Assembly (NCBI GenBank): GCA_937139485.1
Contig: CAKZQD010000173.1
Location: 1 to 43,970, forward strand
Reading direction: 5' to 3'
DNA: 43,970 bases
Source: an uncultured Bacteroidota bacterium
Lineage (GTDB): Bacteria; Bacteroidota; Bacteroidia; Chitinophagales; UBA8649
The notes beneath the pieces were generated by a model. The model was not told the DNA's origin. It made no database searches and saw only the letters and a list, made by a program, of their open reading frames with translations. Of the stretch, positions 27,256 to 36,523 are shown piece by piece. The position numbers and the translations under genes are program-made. Each line of letters begins with the position of its first letter. Position 1 is the first letter of the stretch.

Positions 27256-28520
27256 TGAGTAAATATTTCGATATAGAAAAAAGAATAGATCAACTTGAAA
27301 AAGATAAATTGAGGTCTAATTTGTTGATGAGCATTCACAGAGAAAAAATAGGTGCTTTAGTAAAACTTACCGAATCTGTTAATAAAAATTATAATGCCAA
27401 GGCGGTATTAGGTATGCTAGATCAAAGTTTAACAGAAATAATGAAGGTAAAGCATTTTGCGCTTTATGTAAAAACAAAATCTTGGAAACTAATGCTAAAT
27501 ACTGGTGTTTCTTTAGAAAATGTAGAAGTAGATTTTGAAAACGATTTAAATTATATTTTAAAAACTCAAAACACAGAAAGAGTAAAAAATACCGCTCTTA
27601 AAGAATTTAGTTCAGTAATACCTGTATTACATAAAAACGAGCAGGTAGCTTTTTTATTTATAAAAGATATTGAAATAGAAGAACTTGGCTGTTCTACAGA
27701 AGAAAAATTAAGATTTATAGAATCACTTTTAAGCCTTACAATAATATCTTTACAAAACAAAAAACTATTTAAACAGTCTAAAATTGATATAAATAATGAA
27801 GACTTAATTATTGCAGCAGAAGTACAAGCAGAACTTATACCAAGCGTATTTCCAATAAATAAGCATTTTGAATTTTCTGGAAAATATATTCCTTTCGATA
27901 TTATAGGAGGCGATTATTATGACTTTATAAATATAGATGAAGACAATATTGCATTCTGTATTTGTGATGTGGCAGGAAAAGGAGTTTCTGCTGGTATGTT
28001 AATGTCAAATTTTCAAGCAGCACTTAGAACATTAATATCTAGAGATTATGATTTAAAAAATTTAGTAACAGCCCTCAACGAAAAAGTTTTAAATATTACA
28101 AAACAGTTTAGGTATATTACTATGTTTATAGCCATGTATAACACCAAAACAAGGAAATTGCAATACGTAAATGCAGGGCATAATCATCCAGTATTAAAAA
28201 ATGGAGAAAATATCATTAAACTTACCAAAGGTTGTACCATTCTTGGAATGATAAAAGACCTAGGAAACATAGAAGTAGGTGAAAAAACTTTAGAAGAAAA
28301 TGCAATATTGGTAATGTATACCGATGGTTTGTCTGAAATAGAAAATGACCAAGGCGAAGAATTTGGAATAAAAAACATAACTAAATACATTCAAAACAAT
28401 GAAAAATTAGTTTTAAAAAACTTTACCAATAAACTAATAGACGAAGTAGAAGTTTTTAAAGGCGAAAATGAAATTTTTGATGATGTAAGTTTGTTGTGCG
28501 CTCGTTTTTTTAAACCTTAG
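27255..28520 (+). CDS. PP2C-type (SpoIIE/RsbU) serine phosphatase with GAF-like sensor domain
   Basis: 421 residues. An N-terminal helical segment (1-45) is followed by a GAF-like domain (about 45-180) and a SpoIIE/PP2C phosphatase (190-420). Metal-binding acidic motifs are seen: GGDYYDF (Asp220), CDVAGKGVSAG (Asp238), YTDGLSE and DDVSLL at the C-terminus. Enzymes of this family dephosphorylate anti-anti-sigma factors (partner switching) or respond to stress; no STAS or anti-sigma gene is in the window. It is translationally coupled to the upstream ABC permease (1-base overlap), a linkage whose meaning is unclear. No transmembrane segments, so probably cytosolic. Confidence 0.9.
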   Translation: MSKYFDIEKRIDQLEKDKLRSNLLMSIHREKIGALVKLTESVNKNYNAKAVLGMLDQSLTEIMKVKHFALYVKTKSWKLMLNTGVSLENVEVDFENDLNYILKTQNTERVKNTALKEFSSVIPVLHKNEQVAFLFIKDIEIEELGCSTEEKLRFIESLLSLTIISLQNKKLFKQSKIDINNEDLIIAAEVQAELIPSVFPINKHFEFSGKYIPFDIIGGDYYDFINIDEDNIAFCICDVAGKGVSAGMLMSNFQAALRTLISRDYDLKNLVTALNEKVLNITKQFRYITMFIAMYNTKTRKLQYVNAGHNHPVLKNGENIIKLTKGCTILGMIKDLGNIEVGEKTLEENAILVMYTDGLSEIENDQGEEFGIKNITKYIQNNEKLVLKNFTNKLIDEVEVFKGENEIFDDVSLLCARFFKP

Positions 28521-28604
28521 TTTTACTTTTTAAGGAATTTTATCATAAAAACGCAACATATTATTAATAAAACTGCGTTATTTTAACACTGTAACATTTT
28601 AAGT

Positions 28605-30248
28605 ATGAAAAAAATAATAATTATAGCTGCTATTGCCATTTTTGGAATTGCATCATTTTCTTTTACAAGTTCTCAATATTTTGAAATATCTAAAAATCTT
28701 GAAATTTTTACAACACTATATAAAGAGGTCAATACTTTTTATGTAGACGATGTAGAACCAAACGAATTTATTCAAACAGGAATAGATGCCATGTTGAAAT
28801 CTCTTGATCCATACACAACATATTACCCAGAATCTGAAATTGAAAATTATAGATTTCAAACAACAGGAAAATATGGAGGAATTGGTTCATACATTAAAAG
28901 AAAAGCAGATTATATAATTATTTCAGAACCTTATGAAAATTCGCCAGCAGAAAAAGCAGGCTTAATAGCAGGCGATAAAATTATAGCCGTAGACGATAAA
29001 GAAATAAAAGGAAAAACATCAGATGAAGTTTCAAGATTATTGAAAGGACAACCAGGAACCGAACTCATAGTAAAAGTAAAAAGACCACAAATTGATGGAA
29101 CAGATAAAAACCTTGAAATAAAAATAACACGTGAAGAAGTAAAAGTAAAAAATGTTCCTTATTACGGCTTAGTAGAAGATGGCGTTGGTTATATAAAACT
29201 TCAAAATTTTACACAAAAAGCAGGTCAAGAAGTAGAAGATGCTTTCAAAGCCTTAAAAAAAGACGGTGCCACAAGTATCGTTTTAGATTTAAGAGGAAAT
29301 CCGGGTGGTTTATTAACCGAAGCGGTAAATATTACCAATGTATTTGTTCCAAAAAACCAATTAATATGCTTTACAAAAGGAAAAGTAAAAGACTGGGATA
29401 AAGATTTTAAAACAAAAAATGAAGCTTTAGATACTGAAATTCCTGTAGCTGTTTTAACAAGTAGAGGTTCAGCATCTGCATCAGAAATTGTAAGTGGAGC
29501 CATACAAGATTTGGATAGAGGTGTAGTAATAGGTCAAAAAACTTTTGGAAAAGGATTAGTTCAAACTACAAAATCATTAGATTACAACACAACTTTGAAA
29601 GTAACAACTGCAAAGTACTATATACCAAGTGGAAGATGTATACAAGCAATAAATTATGCAGAAAAAGACGAAACAGGAGCCGTAAAAAAGATTCCAGATT
29701 CTTTAAAAGTAGCATTTAAAACAGCAAATGGAAGACAAGTTTTTGATGGTGGTGGAATAGACCCAGATGTAGTAATTGAAGAAAAACCGCTGAGTTATTT
29801 ATCTTCAAACTTAATGCGTAAAGACTTTGTTTTTGACTATGCAACTATTTTTAAATTGAAAAACGAAAGTATCGCCAATGCAAAAAACTTTAAACTTTCT
29901 GATGCGCAATATCAAGATTTTATGGAATGGATTGCCGATAAAGATTACGATTATCAAACAGAAAGTGAGCAGCTTTTAGAAGAATTAGAAACGGCTTCTA
30001 AAGAAGATGAATATTTTGATGCTATAGAAGCAACTTTAGCAACATTGAAAGAAGAACTTCAACACGACAAATCTAAAGATTTAATTAGCTATAAAAATGA
30101 AATTAAAATGCTTTTAGAATCAGAAATTGCAAAAAGATACTACAATAAAAATGGTTCAATAGAAAACTATTTTAATTACGATAAAGAACTTAAAGAAGCT
30201 ATTGCAATATTGCAAGATAAAGATAAATATGATACACTTTTAAAGTAA
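28605..30248 (+). CDS. S41 family C-terminal processing peptidase
   Basis: 547 residues with an N-terminal signal/anchor (1-22). The PDZ domain is at about residues 90-165 (ENSPAEKAGLIAGDKIIAV). The S41 catalytic core holds LRGNPGGLL, then GSASASE with Ser291 as likely nucleophile and Lys316 in GKGLVQ, the 25-residue Ser-Lys spacing of CtpA/Prc. The C-terminal 150 residues are an acidic helical extension (EEKPLSYLSSNLMRKDF onwards), typical of Bacteroidota paralogues. It likely cleaves C-termini of envelope proteins in the periplasm. Position: 84 bases after the phosphatase and 37 bases before the MacB-type permease. Confidence 0.94.
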   Translation: MKKIIIIAAIAIFGIASFSFTSSQYFEISKNLEIFTTLYKEVNTFYVDDVEPNEFIQTGIDAMLKSLDPYTTYYPESEIENYRFQTTGKYGGIGSYIKRKADYIIISEPYENSPAEKAGLIAGDKIIAVDDKEIKGKTSDEVSRLLKGQPGTELIVKVKRPQIDGTDKNLEIKITREEVKVKNVPYYGLVEDGVGYIKLQNFTQKAGQEVEDAFKALKKDGATSIVLDLRGNPGGLLTEAVNITNVFVPKNQLICFTKGKVKDWDKDFKTKNEALDTEIPVAVLTSRGSASASEIVSGAIQDLDRGVVIGQKTFGKGLVQTTKSLDYNTTLKVTTAKYYIPSGRCIQAINYAEKDETGAVKKIPDSLKVAFKTANGRQVFDGGGIDPDVVIEEKPLSYLSSNLMRKDFVFDYATIFKLKNESIANAKNFKLSDAQYQDFMEWIADKDYDYQTESEQLLEELETASKEDEYFDAIEATLATLKEELQHDKSKDLISYKNEIKMLLESEIAKRYYNKNGSIENYFNYDKELKEAIAILQDKDKYDTLLK

Positions 30249-30285
30249 AAAATAAACCTAACTCAACCCTGTAAACCTATATTAA

Positions 30286-31533
30286 ATGTTTGATTTAGAT
30301 AAGTGGCAAGAAATTGGCAACTCACTTTGGCAACATAAACTAAGAACACTTTTAACCTCTCTAGGTATCTTTTGGGGTATATTTATATTGGTTTTTTTAT
30401 TGGGTGCTGGTAAAGGTTTGCAAAATGGCGTGTATCAAAATTTTGGTTCTTTAAATAAAAATTCACTTTTCGTTTGGGGACAAAGAACATCGCTGCCTTT
30501 CAAAGGCTTGCCACCAGGAAGAAATATCAATATTTCTAATGAAGATTTTGAAACCGTAAAAGCCAAAGCCAAAGGTATTGATATTATTAGCCCAAGACTA
30601 AGATTATGGTCTACATTAATAAAAAGAAAAAACAAAACTTTTTCGTATACAGTAAATGGGGTCAATGAATATTTTCAAAAAATTAAAGAAGTAAATATTC
30701 TTCAAGGAAGAGATTTGAACAAACTTGATGTTGACCATAAAAGAAAAGTAACTTGCATAGGAAAACAGGTAGCAGATAAATTTTTTGCAAACGAAAATCC
30801 AATAGGACAATATATAGACATCAAAGGCGCATATTTTAAAATAGTAGGCGTTTATAAGTCTAAAGCCATGGGCGAAGATGCCAAAGACGAAGAAGAAACA
30901 CTTTACATTCCTTATACTTCTCTACAACAAACATTTAATAAAAGTGATGAAATTGGCGTGCTACTTTTAACATTAAAAGAAGGTTTTGAAAACAGCGAAG
31001 TAGAAGCAGATATAAAAAAAATAATCAATAATTTACACCAAGTACATCCAGACGATACAGATGCTGTAGGTGCCTGGGGCGCACAAGAAGAATTTAATAT
31101 GATTTCGGGTTTAATGCTAGGAATCAACGCCTTTATTTGGATGGTAGGTTTAGGAACTATTTTTATTGGAATTATTAGCATTAGCAATATTATGCTTATT
31201 ATTATTAAAGAAAGAACCAAGGAAATAGGACTTCGAAAAGCACTTGGCGCAAGTCCACTTTCTGTAGTTGGCTTAATATTACAAGAAGCCATTGTTATTA
31301 CATCTGTACCAGCATTTTTAGGTTTAATAGCAGGTGTTTTTGTAGTAGAAGGTTTAGCTACGGCTTTGAATACTTTTGGAATAAAAAACGAATTTTTTGC
31401 CAATCCAGAAGTAGATTTATCGGTAGCAATTATTTCATTATTAATAGTAGTTTTTGCAGGCACTTTAGCAGGTTTAATTCCTGCTATTCAAGCTGCAAAA
31501 ATAGATCCAATAGAAGCTTTAAGAACAGAATAA
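30286..31533 (+). CDS. MacB/FtsX-family ABC transporter permease (no ATPase domain)
   Basis: 415 residues. The first membrane helix is at about 17-45 (RTLLTSLGIFWGIFILVFLLG). A large periplasmic MacB_PCD domain follows (50-270), including IGKQVADKFF and GEDAKDEEETLYIPY. Three C-terminal helices (280-410) surround the FtsX motif KERTKEIGLRKALGASP. It ends EALRTE, the usual PxEALR ending. It belongs to the mechanotransmission class that pairs with an adaptor and TolC. The nucleotide-binding subunit that must drive it is not in the window. The adaptor gene starts 10 bases later. Confidence 0.93.
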   Translation: MFDLDKWQEIGNSLWQHKLRTLLTSLGIFWGIFILVFLLGAGKGLQNGVYQNFGSLNKNSLFVWGQRTSLPFKGLPPGRNINISNEDFETVKAKAKGIDIISPRLRLWSTLIKRKNKTFSYTVNGVNEYFQKIKEVNILQGRDLNKLDVDHKRKVTCIGKQVADKFFANENPIGQYIDIKGAYFKIVGVYKSKAMGEDAKDEEETLYIPYTSLQQTFNKSDEIGVLLLTLKEGFENSEVEADIKKIINNLHQVHPDDTDAVGAWGAQEEFNMISGLMLGINAFIWMVGLGTIFIGIISISNIMLIIIKERTKEIGLRKALGASPLSVVGLILQEAIVITSVPAFLGLIAGVFVVEGLATALNTFGIKNEFFANPEVDLSVAIISLLIVVFAGTLAGLIPAIQAAKIDPIEALRTE

Positions 31534-31543
31534 TATAAATGAT

Positions 31544-32629
31544 ATGAAAAACTTATTTTACGGATTTTTATTTGCCGTACTTATTTTTGGAAGTATATGG
31601 TTTGCTAAATATTTTTATAGTAAAAACAATACACCACAAATTACTTTTCAAACAGAGAAACTTCAAAAAAGAAGTATTTATAAAAAAACAATGGCAACTG
31701 GCACCATAAAACCAAGAAAAGAAGTAAATGTAAAATCTTCAGTTTCTGGAATTGTAGATAAAATATATGTAGGAACAGGTTCTTTGGTGAAAAAAGGAGA
31801 CCTGCTGGCAAAAGTTAAAATTATTCCTAATACTCAAAGTTTAACTATGGCTAAATCTTCTGTAAAAAAAGCAGACTTAAATTTAGACAATGCTTTATTG
31901 GATTTGAACCGAAATAAATCTCTTTTTGAAAAAGGAATTATACCAAAAATGGAATATGATGGCTATCTTTTTAATGTAAGTGTTCGTCAGCAAGAACTTG
32001 ATGAAGCCAAACAAAATTTAGAAGTAATAAGAACAGGTTCTGTAAAAAATTCTAAAGAAGTATTGAGCAATATACGTGCAACAATTTCTGGAACTGTATT
32101 AGGTTTTGGAGCTTTGGTTGGTGATCAAATAACAGAAGCAAATACTTTTTCTGAAGGAACCACAATAGCAACAGTAGCAGATATGGGTTCGGTATATTTT
32201 TCTGGAAAAGTAGACGAATCTGAAGTGGGAAAACTAAAAGAAGGTTTACCTATTATTTTAAAAATAGGAGCAATAGAAGATAAAGAATTTGAAGCCGTTT
32301 TAGAATTTATAGCACCAAAAGGAGAAGATGATGAAGGCACAGTAAAATTTTCTGTGCAAGCATCTATTGATATTCCTGATAGTGTAGAAATACGTGCAGG
32401 CTATAGCGCCAATGCAGAAGTGCTGCTAAATCAACGAGAAAATGTATTTTCAATTTCTGAAGCAAATGTAGTTTTTACTTCAGATAGTACTTATGTTGAA
32501 GTAGAAACAGATACACAAGTTTTTGAGAAAAAATTAGTAAAAACAGGACTTTCTGATGGTCTTTTTATTGAAATAGTTTCTGGAATAGATACTACATACA
32601 ATATTAAAGTTAGAAATTCTGGAATGTAA
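31544..32629 (+). CDS. Periplasmic adaptor subunit (MacA/HlyD, RND-type MFP family)
   Basis: 361 residues. One N-terminal membrane helix (residues 4-22) anchors it. The half-lipoyl domain TGTIKPRKEVNVKSSVSGIV is followed by a helical hairpin (about 95-155), the second half-lipoyl strand RATISGTVLGFGALVGD, and beta-barrel segments with VDESEVGKLKEGLPI. It bridges the inner-membrane MacB-type permease and a TolC-like channel. It sits 10 bases after the permease and 6 bases before a GT2 gene, clearly in one operon. Confidence 0.92.
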   Translation: MKNLFYGFLFAVLIFGSIWFAKYFYSKNNTPQITFQTEKLQKRSIYKKTMATGTIKPRKEVNVKSSVSGIVDKIYVGTGSLVKKGDLLAKVKIIPNTQSLTMAKSSVKKADLNLDNALLDLNRNKSLFEKGIIPKMEYDGYLFNVSVRQQELDEAKQNLEVIRTGSVKNSKEVLSNIRATISGTVLGFGALVGDQITEANTFSEGTTIATVADMGSVYFSGKVDESEVGKLKEGLPIILKIGAIEDKEFEAVLEFIAPKGEDDEGTVKFSVQASIDIPDSVEIRAGYSANAEVLLNQRENVFSISEANVVFTSDSTYVEVETDTQVFEKKLVKTGLSDGLFIEIVSGIDTTYNIKVRNSGM

Positions 32630-32635
32630 TACTTT

Positions 32636-33421
32636 ATGAAAGCTTCTGTAATTATATCTTATTATAAAAATTTAGGCTTTTTAAAACTTATTTTAAAATC
32701 TTTAATGCTTCAAACAGAACAAGATTTTGAAGTAATAATTGCAGAAGATGATAATACACAAGAAACAGTTTCATTTTTAAAAGAACAGCAAAAAGAATGT
32801 TTTTTTGCTTTAGAACATTGTAGACAAGAAAATTTAGGTTTTAGGAAAAACAAGATTTTAAACCAAGCCGTTTTAAAAGCAAAAGCAGATTATCTTATAC
32901 TTATAGATGGCGATTGTGTGCTACATAAAGAATTTGTGGCAGCACATTTAAAGTATTCAAAACCAAATACTGTGCTTATAGGAAGAAGATTAATGTTGAG
33001 CAAAAGTTTGACAGAAATAGCACTTGAAAAAGAAGATATAAGCTATTTTAAGTGCTTAAACTTTATAAAACACGGCTGCCAAAAATTAGACTGTGCGTTG
33101 TATTTACCATTTATAAATTCTACTCGAAAACATGGAATTTGGGGTTGTAATTGGAGTTTGTACAAACAAATGATATTTGATGTAAATGGTTTTGATGAAG
33201 ACTATGTAAAAGCTGCAGTAGGCGAAGATGTAGATATAGAATGGCGATTGCGAGCAAATGATGCAAGTTTTGAATCTGTAAAATTTAAGGCTATTCAGTA
33301 TCATTTATATCACAAACCCAATTATAACAATGACGATGTAAATCACAATTTTAAAATATTAGAAACTAAACAAAACCAGAATCTTTATTATTGTAAAAAT
33401 GGAATTGTAAAGCAAGCTTAG
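32636..33421 (+). CDS. Family 2 glycosyltransferase with galactosyltransferase-like C-terminal motif
   Basis: 261 residues, no membrane segment. The GT-A start is SVIISYYKNLGFLKLILKSL, followed by IIAEDDNTQE, the IDGDCVLH metal/nucleotide motif and a C-terminal block WGCNWSLYK, then GFDEDY and GEDVDIEWRL. The last resembles the conserved ED-E region of beta-4-galactosyltransferase-like domains. It likely transfers a sugar in the cytoplasm onto a surface glycan; the substrate is unknown. Its location between two exporter genes (6 bases after an adaptor, 71 before tolC) is notable and suggests either a shared role in exporting a glycan or a chance operon member. Confidence 0.9.
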   Translation: MKASVIISYYKNLGFLKLILKSLMLQTEQDFEVIIAEDDNTQETVSFLKEQQKECFFALEHCRQENLGFRKNKILNQAVLKAKADYLILIDGDCVLHKEFVAAHLKYSKPNTVLIGRRLMLSKSLTEIALEKEDISYFKCLNFIKHGCQKLDCALYLPFINSTRKHGIWGCNWSLYKQMIFDVNGFDEDYVKAAVGEDVDIEWRLRANDASFESVKFKAIQYHLYHKPNYNNDDVNHNFKILETKQNQNLYYCKNGIVKQA

Positions 33422-33492
33422 AACTTGTTTTAAATAACAATCTGCGCTTTTTTTTGTTTCTTTGCTTTCAGTAATATAAAATATTATTCATT

Positions 33493-34914
33493 ATGAAGAA
33501 ATTCACTTTTTTATTCGCTTTTTCACTTTTTTTCACGGCTTCTGGCTTTGCCCAAAAAACATGGACGCTACAAGACTGTTTTGACCATGCCATGCAAAAC
33601 AATATATCTGTAAAGCAAGTAGAATTGAGTAAAGATTTAGCTCAGAATAATTTGCGCCAGAGCAAAATGAATATTTATTTACCAAATATAAATGCAGGTG
33701 TTACACAATCGTTTAATTTTGGTAACTCGGTAGATCCTACAACATATCAGTTTGTAAACTCGGCAACAAATTCAACTCGATTTTCTTTAAGTTTAAACTA
33801 TAATTTGTTTGAAGGATTAACTAGAATTAATAGCATAAAGGCAAACAAAGAAAAACTTTCTGCTAGTGAATTTGAAATAGAAGAATTAAAAAACAACACT
33901 AAATTATTGATTACTAATCTTTATTTACAAATAGTAGTAGCCAATGAAGTTTTAGAATTGAATAGAGAAAATAAAAAACTGACACAAAACCAATTTAACA
34001 ATACTTCTGCTCTGGTAGACGCTGGAATTGTGGCTCAAGGAGCCGTTTTAGACATAAAAGCGCAGTTAGCACAAAACGATTTAGATATACTAAATGCAGA
34101 AAATACTTTAGAAAAAACTTTAAATCAATTAAAACTTTTACTTCAGTTAGATCCTTACGAAGCTTTTGGAATTGCAGAAATTGATGTTCCAGAAAATTTA
34201 GTTATAGGAGAATTGAATCCAGAAAAAATAAACCAATCTGCACTAAACACCTTACCACAAATAAAAGCTGCAGACTTGCGTTTAAAAGCAGCCGAATTTG
34301 ATTTGAAAGCTACAAAAGGATCACTTTTACCAACATTATCCTTGTCTGGCTTTGTAGGTACAAATTATTTTAGCGCAGCACAAGAAGTTACTAGTACACA
34401 AACGGTAAACAATCCTATAAATGTAGATATTGGTGGAACGCCTGTAGTTGTAAATTTTCCTTCAGAACAACCAGTATTTTCAAAAACAAATTTTGGAAAA
34501 CAACTAGGAAATAACTTATCTGAAAATATTTCTTTAAGTTTAAATATTCCTATACTCGGCGCTTGGCAAAGAAGAACGGCTATAAGTAATGCCAAGTTAA
34601 ATGTACTTCAGTCTACTTTAGAAATAGATGTCAAAAAACAGCAATTGAATCAAGATGTTTTTACAGCATATACAGATTTACGAATGGCTTACAACAGGTA
34701 TGAAGTTACCAAAAGCAGTATAGAAGCAACAACATTGGCTTATGATTATGCCAATGAAAAATATAGAGCAGGACTTTTAAATGCATTGGAATTTGAAACG
34801 GCAAGAAATAGAAAAATAGCGGCAAAAGCCAACCAAGTACAGGCAAAATATGAATACTTTTTTAGAAAAATTATTCTTGATTATTATCAAACTGGAACTT
34901 TGTCTTTAGATTAA
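33493..34914 (+). CDS. TolC-family outer-membrane efflux protein
   Basis: 473 residues with signal peptide 1-20 (SGFAQ). It has two OEP repeats of long amphipathic helices alternating with strand pairs: TWTLQDCFDHAMQNNISVKQ, the N-terminal family signature, opens repeat 1, and repeat 2 starts around residue 245. PTLSLSGF and SLNIPILGAWQRRTAI are typical strand segments. It forms the trimeric outer-membrane channel of tripartite exporters. The 71-base gap before it could hold its own promoter (TTTCTTTG at 33457-33464 is a one-mismatch -7 box). An adaptor gene follows 81 bases later. Confidence 0.94.
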   Translation: MKKFTFLFAFSLFFTASGFAQKTWTLQDCFDHAMQNNISVKQVELSKDLAQNNLRQSKMNIYLPNINAGVTQSFNFGNSVDPTTYQFVNSATNSTRFSLSLNYNLFEGLTRINSIKANKEKLSASEFEIEELKNNTKLLITNLYLQIVVANEVLELNRENKKLTQNQFNNTSALVDAGIVAQGAVLDIKAQLAQNDLDILNAENTLEKTLNQLKLLLQLDPYEAFGIAEIDVPENLVIGELNPEKINQSALNTLPQIKAADLRLKAAEFDLKATKGSLLPTLSLSGFVGTNYFSAAQEVTSTQTVNNPINVDIGGTPVVVNFPSEQPVFSKTNFGKQLGNNLSENISLSLNIPILGAWQRRTAISNAKLNVLQSTLEIDVKKQQLNQDVFTAYTDLRMAYNRYEVTKSSIEATTLAYDYANEKYRAGLLNALEFETARNRKIAAKANQVQAKYEYFFRKIILDYYQTGTLSLD

Positions 34915-34929
34915 TAAAGTAATGTGCGC

Positions 34930-34962
34930 TATTGCTATTGTTCAAAAGAATAAGAAGCAATA
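34930..34962. other. Inverted repeat between tolC-like gene and second adaptor
   Basis: TATTGCT at 34930-34936 and AGCAATA at 34956-34962 form a 7-bp inverted repeat with a 19-base spacer. It could be a weak attenuating hairpin or an operator for the adaptor gene. There is no T-run, so it is not a clear terminator. Confidence 0.35.
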
Positions 34963-34995
34963 TATAAGTTAGAACAACACAAAAACCCAGACAAA

Positions 34996-36273
34996 ATGAG
35001 CAATAAATTACTTAAAATATTAGCAGTTGTTTTAATACTACTTTTAGCAGTATTTTTTATAGCAAAAAAAATAGGTTTGATACAAAACAGAAATGCTATA
35101 GAAGTTGCAGTAGATAAAGTAAGTAAAAGAACCATTATAGAAAAAGTAGGTACGAATGGAAAAATTTATCCTAGCAAAGAAGTAAAACTTTCAGTAGAAG
35201 TACCAGGAGAAGTTACAAAAATACTAATAGAAGAAGGCGATTCTGTTCAAAAAGGTGATTTGCTTTTGGTTTTAAATCCTTCAACATATTCTACATCTGT
35301 TTCTAGAGCAAATGCAGCTTATAACCAGTCTTTATCAAATTTATCTACCGCAAAGGCAAGAAATTCTTCTGCAAAAGCACAATATATTATTATAGAAAAA
35401 GATTACAACAGAAAAATGCAACTTTTGAATAATAAAATTATTTCAAGTTCAGAGTTTGATCTTGTAGAATCTCAATATTATACTGCACTAGGAGAAAAAG
35501 AAGCAGCTTCGCAAAGTGTACAAGCAGCAGAATTTGCAATAGAAAGTGCAAAAGCAAGCTTGAAAGAAGCCAATGAGGTATTAGGAAAAACAAAAGTATA
35601 TGCGCCAATGAGCGGAATAGTTTCTAAGCTAAATGTAGAATTGGGAGAAAAAGTAGTAGGAACAGCTCAAATGATTGGAACAGAATTAATTACAATTGCA
35701 GATTTAAATAATATGGAATTGCTTGTAGATGTTGGTGAAAATGATGTACTAAGAATTAGCGTAGGTGATAGCGCAGAAATAGAAGTAGATGCTTATTTAG
35801 ATGATAAATTTACAGGTGTGGTTTCTCATATTGCATATTCTTCTAACCAAGGTTTTGATCAGCAGATTACAAAGTTTCAAGTAAAAATAAAGTTGCTTGC
35901 AAGTTCTTACAAACACTTGGTAAAACCAGCAGAAGGACACAAATTTCCTTTCAGGCCAGGACTGAGCGCAACGGCAGATATTTTTACGAATAGAAAAGAA
36001 AACATACTTACTGTTCCTATTCAGTCGGTTACAAAAAGAGAAGACGAGAATGGTAAAAATGAGCGTCAAGTAGTTTATTTAGTAAAAGACAACTACACCA
36101 AAGAAGTAAAGGTAGAAACAGGTTTACAAGATAGCGAGTTTATAGAAATCACATCAAATTTATCAGAAAATGCAGCTGTTGTATCTGCACCTTTTAAGGC
36201 TATTTCTAAAGAATTGGAAGATAGTTTACAAGTGAGCGTAATTGCAGAAGAGGATTTGTTTAAGGGGAAATAA
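34996..36273 (+). CDS. Second periplasmic adaptor subunit (MacA/HlyD type)
   Basis: 425 residues, with an anchor helix at 5-24. The lipoyl halves are VGTNGKIYPSKEVKLSVEVP and KVYAPMSGIVSKLNVELGE, separated by a coiled-coil hairpin (about residues 105-195) rich in Ala, Gln and Ser. The beta-barrel and membrane-proximal domains follow (VDVGENDVLRISVGDSAEIE, FRPGLSATADIFT). It ends in an acidic tail. In flavobacteria an ABC ATPase and MacB permeases usually follow a TolC-adaptor pair; here a toxin-antitoxin pair follows instead. It is a different paralogue from the 31544 adaptor and longer by about 60 residues. Confidence 0.93.
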   Translation: MSNKLLKILAVVLILLLAVFFIAKKIGLIQNRNAIEVAVDKVSKRTIIEKVGTNGKIYPSKEVKLSVEVPGEVTKILIEEGDSVQKGDLLLVLNPSTYSTSVSRANAAYNQSLSNLSTAKARNSSAKAQYIIIEKDYNRKMQLLNNKIISSSEFDLVESQYYTALGEKEAASQSVQAAEFAIESAKASLKEANEVLGKTKVYAPMSGIVSKLNVELGEKVVGTAQMIGTELITIADLNNMELLVDVGENDVLRISVGDSAEIEVDAYLDDKFTGVVSHIAYSSNQGFDQQITKFQVKIKLLASSYKHLVKPAEGHKFPFRPGLSATADIFTNRKENILTVPIQSVTKREDENGKNERQVVYLVKDNYTKEVKVETGLQDSEFIEITSNLSENAAVVSAPFKAISKELEDSLQVSVIAEEDLFKGK

Positions 36274-36304
36274 TTGCCTATCTTTAAAATATAAATTTGA
36301 AAAA

Positions 36305-36523
36305 ATGAATACTCAGGCTTCAAAAATGGAATTGATACAAATGATTAAGGATATAGAAAGTTCGGATCTAATCGAAAAAGTTAAGCAATTAATTCTTCAG
36401 AATAGAGCAGATTTTTGGGATGACCTTTCCGATAATGAAAAAGAGGATATTGAAAAAGGAATTGAAGACCTTGATAACAATAAGAGAATTTCTTACAATG
36501 ATTTCTTAAAAAAAGGATTTTAA
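36305..36523 (+). CDS. Antitoxin-like small protein (ParD/addiction-module type)
   Basis: 72 residues from the ATG at 36305. A longer in-frame open frame reaches back to 36242 inside the adaptor gene, but the sequence before MNTQASKMELIQMIKDIES does not look coding. It is helical and acidic, with WDDLSDNEKEDIEKGIEDLD and YNDFLKK, the pattern of the short antitoxins found before ParE/RelE toxins in Bacteroidota (addiction-module component). Its stop codon overlaps the toxin start (TAATG), giving the coupled order expected for type II modules. Role: neutralise the toxin by direct binding and repress the operon. Confidence 0.8.
   Translation: MNTQASKMELIQMIKDIESSDLIEKVKQLILQNRADFWDDLSDNEKEDIEKGIEDLDNNKRISYNDFLKKGF

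Noticed and set aside
30912..31463. 183-codon open frame opposite the MacB-type permease
   Set aside because: Antisense shadow with Thr/Ile/Pro-rich low-complexity product, not a plausible gene.
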